Counted from the first letter of the stretch, positions 39,239-50,978 are shown. The stretch is DNA of 64,000 nt from Isochrysis galbana (GCA_018136815.1 CM030943.1:1169975-1233974); one strand, 5' to 3'. Numbers and translations: made by a program. The notes: generated from the sequence alone by a model not told the origin.

Positions 39239-41259
39239 AGTCGCGTTCCATCAAAAGAGGGCCAGGTGATAGTTTTGTTTTCACTCAGAATGTCTAGCGT
39301 GGGGTATAACCGTGTTAGGGTGTGTGCGAAAAGTTTTTTACCCGTAACATGGGGAGGAAGGGACGTCTGTCTGAACAATTCCTTCCTCCAGTAGTATTAT
39401 TACAAGCTAATTATTATACCCATGGGTAGGTACAATGCCGAATACCCAATGGTACCACACATGTCGCGTCTTTAACACAATAATTTTTTTCCCAGCCAGT
39501 GCGCAGCACCCCCTGGCAACCCCCGTTACGCAGGCTGAGTTTTCATCTTCTTCGTCTTTTTCTCACACCCCTCCTCCTCGATCCTAATGTCAATGTCGGT
39601 CTCCTGGCAGGCGACGATGTCGCTTGGCTGATCTTGGATGGCGAGGTCCGTGATGCGTGCGAGGACGGCCTTCCGGTTCTCCATGTAGAGTTTGTCAGCT
39701 ACTCGGCGCACTTGCACCATGGGATTCGTTTCAGCATACGCGACCGCGACCCCGAGCCAGACTTCTGGGCTCGCTCCTCGCGGGGCCCGTGGCACATCAT
39801 TGCAGTCAACGAGGACTGCGCGCAATAATTCCAAGCCCGCTACGGCCTCCAAACCTCCATCCGCGTCCACCAAGTGGACGTTGCGGTGCAAATCAAAATT
39901 GAGTCTATCGAAGATAAGCTCAACAAAAAAGACACCTTATCACGCAAGGCCCTGTACGAAGCCCTCCAGGACGTGGCAGCCCACTTCGTGGTGGAGGCCG
40001 AAGGACTCGCACAAGCCTCAAAAATCACGCTGAGCGCCATCGTCAAGGCCATCGAAAGAGAGGGTCTCACATTCCTTAAAGGAAACCGGTAGCGCATGAA
40101 ACTCGAAGGTGAGTCAGGCACCTTTGTGTCCAAAGTGGCCCACTCCACGCGCGCTGTCACCTGTACGTCGCAGCGACCCAAGGGTCGTTTCTCACGAGCA
40201 ACTTTCCGCGCAAGCTCCTTCTCAACATCGAGAACAAAGTGGTCCCGGTGAACTATGCCGTCCGCGCAAGCAAAACCCTAGAGATGCCACAAGGCCTCCA
40301 ATCTCAACACAAACTGATGATACATGGCAGTATCAGGGGCTGCAAAGGCTGGCGCCCGGAAGTTGCGCGTAGCCTCCAACCTGCACATAGGCGCTGCATA
40401 TGCGACGCTGAAGCGAGTGTCACATGCAACAGGCGTTTACATTTTACATTTATTTTACCACCAGAACACCCAGCAGCAATTCTGCCCCAGTCCACCCCTC
40501 GCACTTGGCCCGACGTAGTGCAAGCCCCCCCCTCCCCCCCCATACCAACGACAAAGGAATGAAGGGGGTAGTGTAATGGGAGTGAGTGTTTTGGGGCATA
40601 GGCGATGGCGTGAGTCAGTACCGTGAGTAAGGGGTCTTTTATAGCTAGCAGCAGTAGCCTGAATCTTCAGGTGTTTTTTTTTCTGCAACATCGCACATCG
40701 CCTCCGCCTCCCAGGTCTGCGAACATCGAACTCGAACATCTTGTCCGTCTTGGAAAAGCGAAAAGCAAAAGCGATAGTATTAAAATTTCAGCTTCTAAAG
40801 TGCAAGGAAGAGAAGGATGTACAACGCGATGGTCACTCCAACCCCAATCCCGATTTTTTTGACGCCCAGACGACGTCCAAAACAAAAAGGTCGATCGGGG
40901 CTGCGACAAACCAACGATAAAGTTGTTAGTAGTTGAACCGAACCGAGTACACACTTAGTTCTAGAATCGCGGTTGCGAACACGAGTATTAAGACTTAAAA
41001 ATGTGCCCTCATACATGCGAACCTGCGAACCGAGTATGAAGCGAACCTAATGTGAACTTAGCTTCTGGCGTCGCGACATCACGTCGGTTGACAGTTGACG
41101 CCCGCTTTGAAGTTGGACGGTGTCCAAACACAAGGCCCGAGCAAAACGTTACTACAGGCACCTCCAATCCACGCACTTGCACTTCCTCAATGTGTGGAAG
41201 AGGAGTGAAAAAGTCAGGAAAGACAACATTTGTATGAGAATCAGGGTGGGTGGGGAGTC
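39239..41259. repeat. repeat-derived stretch: K1, block B, ORF pieces, GCGAAC-word cluster
   Basis: 39239-39275 K1. 39530-39760 block B. 39840-40092(+) open frame IESIEDKLNKKDTLSRKALYEALQDVAAHFVVEAEGLAQAS... then 40100-40400 frames with FPRKLLLNIENKVVPVNYAVR; these look like pieces of one mobile ORF, possibly LINE ORF1. 40920-41060 is dense in GCGAACC words. 41060-41259 is methyltransferase 3' flank. No intact gene. Confidence 0.45.
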
Positions 41260-42255
41260 TCATGCTTGTTTAGCGTTCGCTTGCAAGCCAGCCACGACGA
41301 AACCGCCTAGACAGCCACGACGACGATTTTCATTGCCAATTGGTTGGAAAGAAATCAGGTTGAGCCCACAGAATCTTACGAGCGAGGCGATGTGTGATCG
41401 TGCTGGGACGCTCGTTTGCACTCCGAAGGTAAACGGCTCACCGATCATACGCATGACGAATTGCACGAACGGAAGCTCAATCAGATTCAAGCCAAAGTAA
41501 TCAAATGTGATCACGCTCCCGGGCGCTAATAGTGCGACCGAGCGGAAAAGCTCATGGACAGCCTCTCGATTGAGGTAGTACGTGACACCCTCACAGAGGA
41601 CAACGGTAGGCTTGGCCTTATCGAAGCCCGACTCGACCAGCGCATCCAGCCAATTGGTCGTATTGAAGTCGACAGCGACCAGATGGCCTGGATGATGCAC
41701 TCTGCACGCCTCAAGCATCTCCTTCTTCATGTGTTGCGTTGCTGGAGCATCCACCTCAAAGATCTTCTCATACCCGTGGCCATGCGTAAAGGCACGTGTG
41801 TCGAAGCCGGCGCCAAGGATTACAAGCTGGGTGCAGCTCTGGCTGTGTTGTGTGATGACCTCGTCGAAAAATCGGGTACGCCCAGTCATCATTGTGTGGA
41901 TTGAGGGCGTGTCTCCTGCTGGCGGCAGCTTGCAGATCGAGGGCATGTGGCCCGTCCACCGGTGGATAAAGAGGAGCGGGCGGAAAGTGAGCGCTAGACC
42001 CAAGTTGGATACGTTGGGCATGTGGTGCATCATCTTTTCTGCGAGAGAGTCCTTCCTCTCCCCCATCATGTGGAGCATGTACCGTGTCCCTAGAGGAGAG
42101 AGCGAGGTGAGGGACATCTTGCGCCCGCCCAGCGAGGGCCGGCGGAGGAATGCTAGGCTGAGGGTGATGGTGTGTCCAAGCAGGAGCAGTGGAGACACTA
42201 GCACGCACAGCGCCGCGTAGCCCAGCTGAGAGGGTACGGCAGAGGGCGGCGGCAT
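41260..42255 (-). CDS. leucine carboxyl methyltransferase-family (LCMT-type) SAM methyltransferase
   Basis: 331 aa, intronless, ATG 42255 (a longer in-frame reading to 42303 starts GTG and is rejected). Residues about 10-40 form a membrane anchor or signal (LGYAALCVLVSPLLLLGHTITLSLAFL). The catalytic domain has RTRFFDEVI, the SAM-binding VILGAGFDTRAF (about residue 150), FEVDAPATQHMKKEML, TVVLCEGVTYYL and ITFDYF. These are typical of PF04072 proteins, which in bacteria and algae methylate carboxyl or hydroxyl groups of small molecules. It is not PP2A LCMT1 itself. The substrate is unknown. The gene ends at 41260 in a QANAKQA tail. Confidence 0.88.
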   Translation of the reverse strand: MPPPSAVPSQLGYAALCVLVSPLLLLGHTITLSLAFLRRPSLGGRKMSLTSLSPLGTRYMLHMMGERKDSLAEKMMHHMPNVSNLGLALTFRPLLFIHRWTGHMPSICKLPPAGDTPSIHTMMTGRTRFFDEVITQHSQSCTQLVILGAGFDTRAFTHGHGYEKIFEVDAPATQHMKKEMLEACRVHHPGHLVAVDFNTTNWLDALVESGFDKAKPTVVLCEGVTYYLNREAVHELFRSVALLAPGSVITFDYFGLNLIELPFVQFVMRMIGEPFTFGVQTSVPARSHIASLVRFCGLNLISFQPIGNENRRRGCLGGFVVAGLQANAKQA

Positions 42256-42640
42256 GGCCGCGGCGGGAGCTGGGCGGCCGGCCGGCCGTGGGGAGAGACG
42301 CACGGACGGACGATGTACGCAGACTAAAAAATAAGATTCGCACGATGCTAGCTACTCGAGACACCATCGGATGGAAGATATGCCTTGTGCCTTGTGGGAT
42401 AATTTTAATTCCCTACGGCACACGCACAGCCAACAATGGGATGGGAGGGTGGGAGAGCGAAAGCCGAAGAGTCTCGAGGGCCGCTTGTGTGAACGACGGT
42501 TACTGTGAAATCGAACATTCGCACTATGCACTATGCTAGCTAGAGACACCATCGGATGGAAGATATGCCATCCACACCCCTCTTCGCGGTAGCGAAGGAG
42601 AAGAAGAGGGAGGAGAATACTAATAATAATCTAACTGAGG
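42256..42640. other. intergenic with a local direct repeat
   Basis: GCTAGCTACTCGAGACACCATCGGATGGAAGATATGCC at about 42349-42383 is repeated nearly exactly at 42534-42570 (CTAGAGACACCATCGGATGGAAGATATGCC), a 185-bp-spaced duplication. No gene. Confidence 0.5.
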
Positions 42641-43740
42641 ATTAGTACCACTACTCTCACTAGCCCGGTACTAACACGACAGCCCTCAGCGCACCTGCCC
42701 GTACACCTTGGCGCATGCTGTTGTCACAGATACATACACCTATGCACCCCTCCACATCTCCCCCCTCGCAGGCCCCCGGCTACCATTCTAACTCCCCACA
42801 AGTTAAAATGAGGGAAAGCCCATTGAGGCGGACCGACCTACGTCGGGCGACTCTCCGGGAAAAAGCACCGGGGGGGGGGGGAGGAACCTCTCATCAAAAA
42901 AGGAGAACGGCCCTTACCAGCTCACGCCGCGAGCAGTCCTCGAGAAATAAGCAACTGCGCCTCGAGTATACCTGCCACAAGGGTATCCGAGACGTCTTGA
43001 GCCGCTCCCTTCCCATCTCCCTCCTGTCGCCAGTCGCCCCCCTTCGCCCGTTTGCTAACTCAAACGGGGCTCGTTTCTCACCACACTCCATCGAGGGGGG
43101 TTTGCAAATCCCCCCCTCTCCCTCGCCCCACTCTCTCTCTTCCACCTCTGTCCCTGCGGCGCGTCGCTTCAGGGGCGCCCAGAGGGCCAGCAAGGGTAGC
43201 TCAGGGGGCAGTGGAGGCTGGGGCTCAGCCCCTGGCCCCCCCTGCCTCTCCCTCGCTCGCCTCGCTGGCCCTGGGTGCCGCCCTGAGGCCCCTGTCTGCC
43301 TGGCGACCAGGGATGGGGGGGGGGGGGGGTTCAGCACGAGAGCAGACGACCGTGATCCAGGAGGGGACGACCGTGATCCAAGAGGGGACGACCTCGACCC
43401 AAGATGGCCAGGTGGAGGGCTCGGACATGAAGGATCCATACCTCCTCGCTCATCACATTGCGTCCGTGCTCATCGCCGTCCGCAACACGAAGCGTGCTGC
43501 TCAAGTCGCGTTCCGTCAAAAGAGGCTATGCGCACGCACGGTGCATGGAAGTTTCCGCACGCCGTCACGGATGCGTATAAGGGGTTTCCCGCGGCGGGGG
43601 CGCTGGTTCGTCACTCCCGTTGCCAAAAATAGACCATTCACTTAGGTTTGTATAGCGGCACTGAAAATAGATCAACCCCTAAGAGCACATGGTAGATTGG
43701 ACATTTGATAGCTCAATTCGACTGATGTCCCACGATTGAC
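42640..43740 (-). repeat. S-family repeat (-), with short tandem repeat and K1
   Basis: Hairpin TTAGTACC (42642-42649) / GGTACTAA (42667-42674), then the S body to about 43320 (C/G run 42871-42881; CGACGTAGG-type landmark inverted). 43335-43395 has a 20-bp tandem (GGGGACGACCGTGATCCA, about three units). 43503-43525 K1 word. No gene. Confidence 0.7.
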
Positions 43741-43885
43741 GGAACGATACCTTCGAGGTATGCCGAGCATTCTTCTTTGCTATACGGCGTCGTAAAGGCG
43801 CCGTCTTTGAACACGTTGTGCACTACGTTGGTGTGTAACGCTTCCCATAGGCGCGCCCGCGCGCCCATGGGGCGCGCGCGCACCT
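43737..43885 (-). mobile_element. LINE ORF2 fragment
   Basis: Minus-strand translation ARLWEALHTNVVHNVFKDGAFTTPYSKEECSAYLEGIV aligns with WVSLWESLNAHVVHNVFKDPNFTEPYTREDCEQYM of the 27-30 kb LINE. Only about 45 codons survive. The next stretch, 43980-44220, is an R1 repeat. Confidence 0.75.
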
Positions 43886-43979
43886 TTGGGGGTGGGATGT
43901 GTACCTCCGGAGAGTCTGCTCCACCCACCTCGACATAGACGCTGTCCGCGGTAGCTGCGCCAGGAAGACAAAGTACTGG

Positions 43980-44220
43980 CCCATTGCGTGAGGAGAGGGA
44001 GGGGAGGGGTTGGAGCAATGAGCTGGTCACGACTGGCCAGGGCGAGCGAATCAGGCGAGCCCGTGGGGAAGAGAGTGGGTCAGCAAGGCAGTCTGCTCGT
44101 GGCAAGCCATGAGGCATGCCAAGAGGGTGAATGGTTCCTCCCCACAGCGAGGGAGGAATGGAGAGGGGGGAGGCTCATGCCCTCCCATGGGAGAACCAAG
44201 TATGAACTTAGTTTTAGTTT
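43980..44220 (-). repeat. R1 repeat, short copy
   Basis: Shares GGCTGGTCACGACTGGCCAGG-type and CATGGGAGAACCAAGTATGAACTTAGTT landmarks with the other R1 units. Confidence 0.6.
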
Positions 44221-44327
44221 CATTGGGCATTGGGGGCCTGTATGGGTATGGGTGGGTGGGTGGGTGGGGCTTTGCCGCAAGTTTGCAAGTGGCGCGATAA
44301 TATAGCATATAGCTCATGCCTTGTGTG

Positions 44328-46172
44328 TGTCGCATTCGCGAATCGACACTCGTTAGGTTTCTCTTCTCTTCGTCTTCGTCGCTCGGTATTTATCGTTATA
44401 ATTCTCTGCTTTCTCTCGTTCTCGGTCAAAAGCTTCGCTTGGACGCATGGGATCGTGGGTTGTGGAGCGCCCTCTCTCTTTCTCTCGAAAGAGAAGGGAA
44501 GTTTCCTTACCTTTCTTCCTCCCAGGCGCCTCGCAAATAGGTTTAATTTGCTATCTCCCCTGCGTTTCTTTATCTGCTTCTGGGGGCAATCAGGTTTAAT
44601 TTGCGACCTCTTCGTATCTCCCCCTTAGGCACATCGCACTTCTCTCGTCTTATTCGGTAGGTCTCTTGGAATCCTGCGTAGCAAGATTGCACCTAGAGAG
44701 TTGAGGCTTTCGCAGTTTGCGGATGACACGCAAATTTTAGCAAACTCCTTCGAGTCATTGGAGAGGGCGATGCAAAGTGGAAACAAGTGTCGCAACTGTA
44801 CAAATATAACTTTTTAACACCTACCTAGGGACTCCTATCTGCATTTTAAACATATTCTACATAGGAGAATAGCTACGGCGAACCGTTTTGCCGACGATCC
44901 GACATGCCGCTTTTGTGGCATAGCCCCCGAGAGTTCCACTCACTTGGCCTCATGTATCGCGACGGAGCCCGTCTTTGAATTCATAGAAGGACTTTTAGGG
45001 ATTTGCCTTAAGCCGGGATCCGAAATACCCCAACGTCTTTTCTGCTATCAGGTGGACAGACCGCACCCCTCCTCAGGATACTTAGGTATCTTGGCGTGGA
45101 GGTATATTCTAACTGACTTCTATAACATCCAGTATGGCAACGCGGACGGCAGGTCCGTCAGGTCGATCTTAAGAGCGATCCTCACGAGATATCACCTGTT
45201 AGTAACGGCGAAAGTCGGTTTCTTTCAGAGGCTAAAAAAACAACGGGAGAATATGGGGTTACACGCCCCGAGCAACAAACACATTAAGAAAATGATAAGC
45301 CCGCTGTACACGGTGGACAAGGATTTCAACATAGGAACGTCGGAGGACCTCTTGCAAGCGGCAAGGGGGCTAGACCTACGACACATCACCTAAAGCAGCT
45401 AAATTTCTGGGTAGGAATCACAGCAGTTATTAAAGAAGGAATCTAAAGTACTTAAGGGAGAAATCAAAGCTAACACCCAAAGCAAAGGACGAGCCACAGT
45501 CTCCCGCCCCCTTCTCTCCAACTCCTGGCCGAAGCAGCGCGCGCGGCCTCCCCGGAACCAGCTTCTCCGCTAATGAGGGAACTGGGGAAGGGGGAGGGGG
45601 TTGTTAGGGGTTAAGGTTGGGTAGTAGGGAGGTACACTAGCACACTGCCTCACGCCGCACACGTAGCGGGGTTTTTTAAAAAGATTTTTTTTTCCGTTAT
45701 GGTGCGATTCCCGTGCCAGACAAGATCGCCGACAGATCGCCCTTTGATCGTCGTCCGTCGTGTCTGATCGGAGTGTTTGGGTTTGATTTCAGTCGAGTTA
45801 TGTGAGAAAGTCGTGGGGCGAGAGTCGGAGTGTTTTCCTGGGTGTCTTTGTCCGTCGTCCTGTCGTCAGTCGTCATCCGTCGCCCTCGCTCTCGTCGCTC
45901 TCGCTCTCGTAACACTCATACCCTACAGTCTCGCCTCGCCTCGCCAGCCCCTGCCATCACAGCCCTCCTCTCACTCGCCCTCGCCTCTTGCCACTCGCTC
46001 GATGTCGCTCTCGCCGGCGTCCTCGCCCTCGCCCAAGCCCGCCTGCCCGCCTTCCTCTGCTGACGGGCTTCAGCCCGTCAGCACCTCTGAAGTCGTCTCC
46101 TCCGCCGCGCCTGCCGCCGGCCTTGCTCCTTCCTCATTGCCCTCAGGCCCTATGGGCCATCCCAATTCGTCA
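44328..46172 (+). mobile_element. solo LTR fossil of an LTR retrotransposon, interrupted by a LINE, TSD GTGTG
   Basis: Begins TGTCGCATTCGCGAATCGACA (itself a palindrome) and ends AATTCGTCA, i.e. TG...CA. GTGTG lies at 44323-44327 and 46173-46177. Both ends match the outer ends of the fossil at 2956-4646. Without the inserted LINE (about 44694-45697) the unit is about 840 bp, a plausible LTR length, with no internal region. Broken; it is older than the LINE within it. Confidence 0.8.
44694..45697 (+). mobile_element. LINE fragment inserted in the solo LTR
   Basis: Starts with a reverse transcriptase core (ELRLSQFADDTQILANSFESLERAM), then after an internal deletion continues as a C-terminal zinc motif CRFCGIAPESSTHLASC and YLGILAWRYILTDFYNIQYGNADG, with stop at about 45393, then a 3' UTR ending GTAGCGGGGTTTTTT...A5...GATTTTTTTTT. 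Related to, but clearly different from, the 27-30 kb LINE, so a second subfamily. No clear target duplication. Confidence 0.8.
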
Positions 46173-46177
46173 GTGTG

Positions 46178-46528
46178 TAGACTGCAGTCATGGGGGTTGT
46201 GGCAAGATCCAGACGAGGTAGAACATGGCTAGTGGCAATAAAGGTACTTACCCTCATTAGAACATTAACATGAACATGAATCCGGACAAGGACAGCAAGG
46301 ATAAGGATGAGGGCCTTATAAGTTATAAGTAAGGGGGTGGGGTGGATGGTAAGGGTGACCGTGGGTGGGGAGGGGAAGTCGGACACAGAAACGTGCGGAC
46401 GTGCGCTACCATAGAGCCATAGAGAGTAGTTTGGGTATTTCAGACGGTTGGATTCCTAATTCAAACAAATGTGTGCACCATACACCATACGCCATATACA
46501 TATACCATGATGACTGCAAGATATTGCG
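46178..46528. other. intergenic
   Basis: No gene or repeat recognised. Probably the 3' flank of the minus-strand gene that follows. Confidence 0.35.
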
Positions 46529-47233
46529 CTACTCGTGCTGCGTCTCTCCCAATGCTGCGAGGAGCCTTTGTCGCTGCCCCATTTTCAACCCCAACTTGCC
46601 GATACACTCCCGAAATTCATTCGCATCAGCACGCTGCCATGCCCTCAGCTCTACGAGGGTAGCCGTGGCCCCACGAGCCTGCAGCCGTGATGCAATCAAG
46701 GGCCAACAATCATCGCATCCGACCGTCTTCTCAAGTAGTTCATGAACATCCGCAGGAATAGCCACAGACGTAGCTTGGGACGTGATATTCAACGTCGATG
46801 CACACCCACAAGCACCCTGGAATTGAGTCACGGGCGTTGGGGATGCGCTGTTCTCCTTGGTCACCCTTGGCGGTGTTGCGCCAAGTGTTTTTGCAAGCGC
46901 AGCCATCATGACCGCCGAGGAGGAGCGTGCATCCTCCCTGGCCTTGTCGAAGAACGCGTGAATCTCTGCGCCCTCAAGGCCTTGTGGTCGTGGATATTCC
47001 GTACCGCCCGACTCGAAGAAAGTGCGTGCCTCTGTCTCGATCCAGGCAACGGCTTCCGGCGGAATGTCAAGGTCGTCCGCCATGCATTCCACCTGCAGCA
47101 GCAGGGTACAAGAGGAGGTAAAATGAGGGCGATGTCGATGGGCCTGCTGGTGGCTCACACGTAGACGTGGCTTCGAGCAGGCCGCGAGCATGCGCGCCTG
47201 GAGCTCTCGCAACCGATCCATGGTCAGAGGCAT
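46529..47233 (-). CDS. hypothetical protein with SAM-like C terminus
   Basis: 234 aa open frame from ATG 47233. The region encoding SHQQAHRHRPHFTSSCTLLLQ has a GTGAGC start, a pyrimidine stretch and a CTGCAG end, so it may be a 66-nt intron that happens to stay in frame; spliced, MDRLRELQARMLAACSKPRLR would join VECMADDLDIPPEAVAWIE. The middle has EGAEIHAFFDKAREDARSSSAVMMAALAKTLG. The last 70 residues (CDDCWPLIASRLQARGATATLVELRAWQRADANEFRECIGKLGLKMGQRQRLLAAL) resemble a sterile alpha motif, with the ending LKMGQRQRLLAAL typical of SAM helix 5. Function unknown; protein-protein interaction is likely. Confidence 0.65.
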   Translation of the reverse strand: MPLTMDRLRELQARMLAACSKPRLRVSHQQAHRHRPHFTSSCTLLLQVECMADDLDIPPEAVAWIETEARTFFESGGTEYPRPQGLEGAEIHAFFDKAREDARSSSAVMMAALAKTLGATPPRVTKENSASPTPVTQFQGACGCASTLNITSQATSVAIPADVHELLEKTVGCDDCWPLIASRLQARGATATLVELRAWQRADANEFRECIGKLGLKMGQRQRLLAALGETQHE

Positions 47234-47998
47234 CCCGGCACGTCTCGCCGACCGCGCGCTAGGGAGGAGCGCGGCGTAAAAAATTCCCAGGTACTCCTAC
47301 TCTAGATACTCTACTTTACTCACAACACAGCAAGCAGGCTTCCGTTTGATGTTCAGGTGAACCGCCCCTCCGCTCGTCTAACCACCCCCGACCCCCCCGA
47401 CCCCCGACAGCCTGAAAGCCCTCTATGTAATAATAGCATGGAAATGGAAATACATCATCAAAGACTTCTGTAGAGTAGAATTAGACTCATAAAAATTCCA
47501 CTACATACCAGTCCTCGAATCCACGCTAATGAGGTTTACCACCCTTATCAGAGGTCTATCTCCGCCGGGCACTCACAGCCTCGTGCTCGTGCGTACACGC
47601 ACGGCTGCCCAAGGAAGGAAGCCGAAACTCGAAACTCGAATAAATCCCACTGCCACTAGCCACTACCACTAGCAATAGAATTTAGCGCCCCATCTTCATT
47701 GAAGACAAACTGGGTTGATTGACGATGAGCACAAACCTCAGCCTCACAGCAAACACTGCAAACACGCTGAACCTCACGGAAAACCCGCCTAGAACGAGAC
47801 GGGAAATCGAAGCTCAAAGATCAAAGATCAAAGATGACACCCTCCATCCCCATCCACCTCCACACACAACCGACAAGCAATACCGGACGAAGCCTATAAC
47901 ACCAGACCACCCGAATCCGAATACCGCTGACAAAGAAACGAGAAACAAGCCACCTAGCGGCACAAGACGATGGCGAGAACCGGACCGCTAGGAGCCTG
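47234..47998 (+). mobile_element. LINE C-terminal fragment and flanks
   Basis: 47415-47600 encodes PDSLKALYVIIAWKWKYIIKDFCRVELDS and, after a stop, FHYIPVLESTLMRFTTLIRGL, homologous to the end of the LINE at 27-30 kb but decayed. 47700-47990 is rich in A and C and may be a LINE 3' UTR. Nothing else seen. Confidence 0.65.
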
Positions 47999-48535
47999 GC
48001 TAGCCCTCTGGGAGCCCCCAAATAAGGGCCTCTGAGAGCAAGCCGTGGCGCGCCGCATGGCGACGCGCCGCAGGGACAGAGGTGGAGGAGAACGGAGAGA
48101 GGAAGAGGGGGGAGGGGGGGTTTCGCACCCCCCCCGATGGAGTGCGGTAAGTAACGGGTCCCGTTTGCATTAGCAAACGAGCGGAGAGGGGCGGCTGGCG
48201 ACAAGTGGGGGATGAGGAGGGAGAGGCTCAAGGCGCCTACGGGAACCCTTGTGGCAGGTATCTCGAGGCGCAGTCTTTTATTTCTCGAGGACGGCTCGCG
48301 GCGAGAGCTGTAAGGGCCGCTTCTTTTCATGACGAGAGGTCCCCCCCCCCCCCTTGCTTTTTCCTTTTTCCCAGAGAGTCGAGAGTCGCCCGACGTAGGT
48401 CGGTCCGCCTCAATGGGTTTTCCCTCATTGTAACTTGTGGGGAGTTATAATGGATAATGGGAGCCGGGGGCTTGCGAGGGGGGAGATTCGGAGGGGTGCA
48501 TATGCGTATTATGTGTCTAGTGTCAACACACGTCA
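47998..48535 (+). repeat. S-family repeat (+)
   Basis: Same landmarks as 26610-27179 (CGCCGCAGGGACA, C run at 48340-48353, CGACGTAGGTCGGTCCGCCT). It is cut at about 48535, inside CACACGTCAAG, by the LINE fragment that follows; its hairpin end is missing. Confidence 0.7.
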
Positions 48536-49530
48536 AGACCACGCGACGCAATTGTTAGGGCAAACAAAAGAGCGCCCACCCCCAGACGCCAAGGGAAAAA
48601 GGTCCCGCGACGACAACACCCCATCTCAAGAGCCGGGGACCGAGTCACAGGATAGGGAAATCAGGGTCTCTGAGGACGAAAAGTACATCAGCAAGCTAAA
48701 CAATATTTGGCTACACGCCGACACCGACTACCGACTACCTGGGGGAGATAGCCGACACCGGAAATGTAGCGGACGCGGGAGAGATCCCATACTATCACCC
48801 GCCGGCCAGATGGGAAGGCGGCTACAAAGGCCCGAGACATATGGAATACCCCCTGGCGGATGAATACGCCATACGAAAAGGAAAGATCGCGCTAGACGCG
48901 ATAGCCGTCGCAGATATTACCAAGGTCGCGCAGAAGACGACCAAAAGTAGCGCCTCGCAATCGGCAAGACTGGCATGGGAAAAGCGACTGAACGTTACCA
49001 ACGAAGAATGGAAGCACGTAGCGAGACTTTACACAATGCCATTGTTAAAACACACGGACAAACACCTGCACTTTAAACATATCACACACAGAAGGATCGG
49101 CACTAGAAATAGGTTCACAGATAGCCCGACAACTATGTGTAGACTATGTCGCCGACACCGAGAAGACTCGTGCCACCTAGCGTGGTGTCCCGCGACGAAA
49201 GCAATCTTCGAGACCATAGATGCCCTTAATAACTACACCCCCTCCCCCGGAAGGTCATGGAGGCAGAAGACAAAGGATAGATTGTTCGCGTACCCCGGTG
49301 CAAACACGCCAGAAAGCCTTAAAACGCTGTACGTGATAGCGTGGAAATACATAATAAAAGACTTCTATAGAGTCGAATTCGAGTCACACGAGTATCACTA
49401 CATACCGATCTTAGAATCTACGCTAACGAGGTTTGTCACCCTGGTTAGGGGCCTCGCCCCGCCAAGAACACACCACTCTATGCGCACAAATAAAGCCGCG
49501 CAGGGGCCGGCAGGAATACAACACTACCGA
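48536..49530 (+). mobile_element. LINE C-terminal fragment
   Basis: Encodes ISKLNNIWLHADTDY, then after a frame change MEYPLADEYAIRKGKIALDAIAVADITK, HTDKHLHFKHITHRRIGTRNRF, CRLCRRHREDSCHLAWCP, KTLYVIAWKYIIKDFYRVEFES and TLTRFVTLVRGLAPP. It is colinear with the C-terminal third of the 27-30 kb LINE at roughly 60 percent amino-acid identity by eye. It lacks the reverse transcriptase and a clear 3' tail. Confidence 0.82.
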
Positions 49531-50978
49531 AACATTGGCATTTGGGCATGCTGATGGTCATGTATTGTGCTCATATGTGTCTTGGACTGGTGAAATGAAG
49601 ACTAAAATTAGAATTACTAAGGTTATAATTTGGCAAAACTATAATCAAGTTGATCTTTTTCTCCTGCGGCGGCGCGCGATGGCGGCCGCAGCGATGGTCG
49701 CTTGCCTCGCCAGTGGCCTCGCACGCGGCCTGTGGCCGCTCTGGCGAGGGTCTGCGCGGCCAAGAGGCCAGCAGGCACCCGCTCCCACCATGCTGAGGCG
49801 GTGCCGCGCGTGATGGGGCAGCCCATCATGCGCAGCACCGTCATTTTGACGCTTCGCGGCCTGCCGCGCACTGCATACGCGCGAGGGGCTGGCAGTAGAT
49901 GCCAGCAGGGGCGAGGTGGAGGGCGCAGGCGACGCGGTGCGCCCGCGCAGGGTTTTGTACTGCCTGCCCGGGGGTAACCGTGCCCGGGGAACGCAGGCGC
50001 GCGTCGCACAGCGCGACCTGTGGTGCACTTTTGTGGTCGACGTCGATTTCGCACGAGCGCGAAAACATTTTGGGGTCTGTGTGTTGAATGGCGTCGAAAA
50101 TGTGCATATTTCTCATTAGATTCTGCCTAATATACCCATTTCCAGTAGCATATCCTAAGATCTCGCGATAAAACCTCAATCTTGACTTAGTGAATTTTCA
50201 CCCTTAGAAGTTAAAAGCCCCGTTTGACCGCCCTAGGTATTAATAGACCACCTGGAAGTGCGATTGATCAATTAAAAGTCACATACGACTAACACCGCAG
50301 CACGCAGGAAAACCTGAACCCTGAAACGAAAACAAATGATAAACAGGACACTCAGCAGCGCAGGAGAAGGGCGAGAACACGCCGCTGAGGACAGGTGCAC
50401 CCCGCTCCACTCGGACCCCCCAAAAGACCCGAGCCCCTACGCAAGGCGGGAAATGAGGGTGGGGAAGGGAAAAGGGCGTGGCTACGAGGAAACGTTCCAG
50501 TGCCACGAGTGAGGCGAGAATTTTAAAAGTTTTTTTTTATTACGTGATATAGCCCAGCCCCAGAGCCAGAGCCAAGGCGGAGGCCAAGGCAAGGGACGGG
50601 AGGGCACAATCAATGACGCCATGCTGAAGGGGAAGGGGGGCGGTTCGGCGGGGGATTCGGCCAGCGACTGCAGGTTGATTGCAGATGGGGCTGGGGACCA
50701 ATGGCCCCTGGACATTCAATGGGGTCCCCAGGTACTACTAGTATTTGAAAGAGCTGTTGGACCGCCCGATAATTTGGCGAATCGCCGTATGTGGCCAAGC
50801 ATGGCCATGCCTGCGCCCGTCAATGACATGGACATGCGTATCCTTATTGGTGTCAGTTTATACTGAATGCCTGGGTTGCGCCAATTGCCGGCGTAATTGG
50901 ATCTGCGAAACTGAGGGGTTGTATTGTCACTCTGCACCCCGGCTCAATGCCTTGGCTTGAGGAGCCGGTCCTGCCCAT
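49531..50978. other. intergenic: GC palindromes, repeat N copy, LINE tail
   Basis: 49665-50010 is GC-rich with several perfect short palindromes (GCGGCC...GGCCGC; CCCGGGGGTAACCGTGCCCGGGG). About 50140-50235 is a repeat N copy ending GTTTGACCGCCCTA. 50440-50535 is a LINE 3' end (GGCGAGAATTTTAAAAGTTTTTTTT). 50900-50978 is plastid-protein 3' flank. No gene. Confidence 0.45.

Noticed and set aside
42715-43645. 305-aa plus-strand frame
   Set aside because: Reads through an S-family repeat, a tandem repeat and a K1 word; related repeats do not keep the frame.
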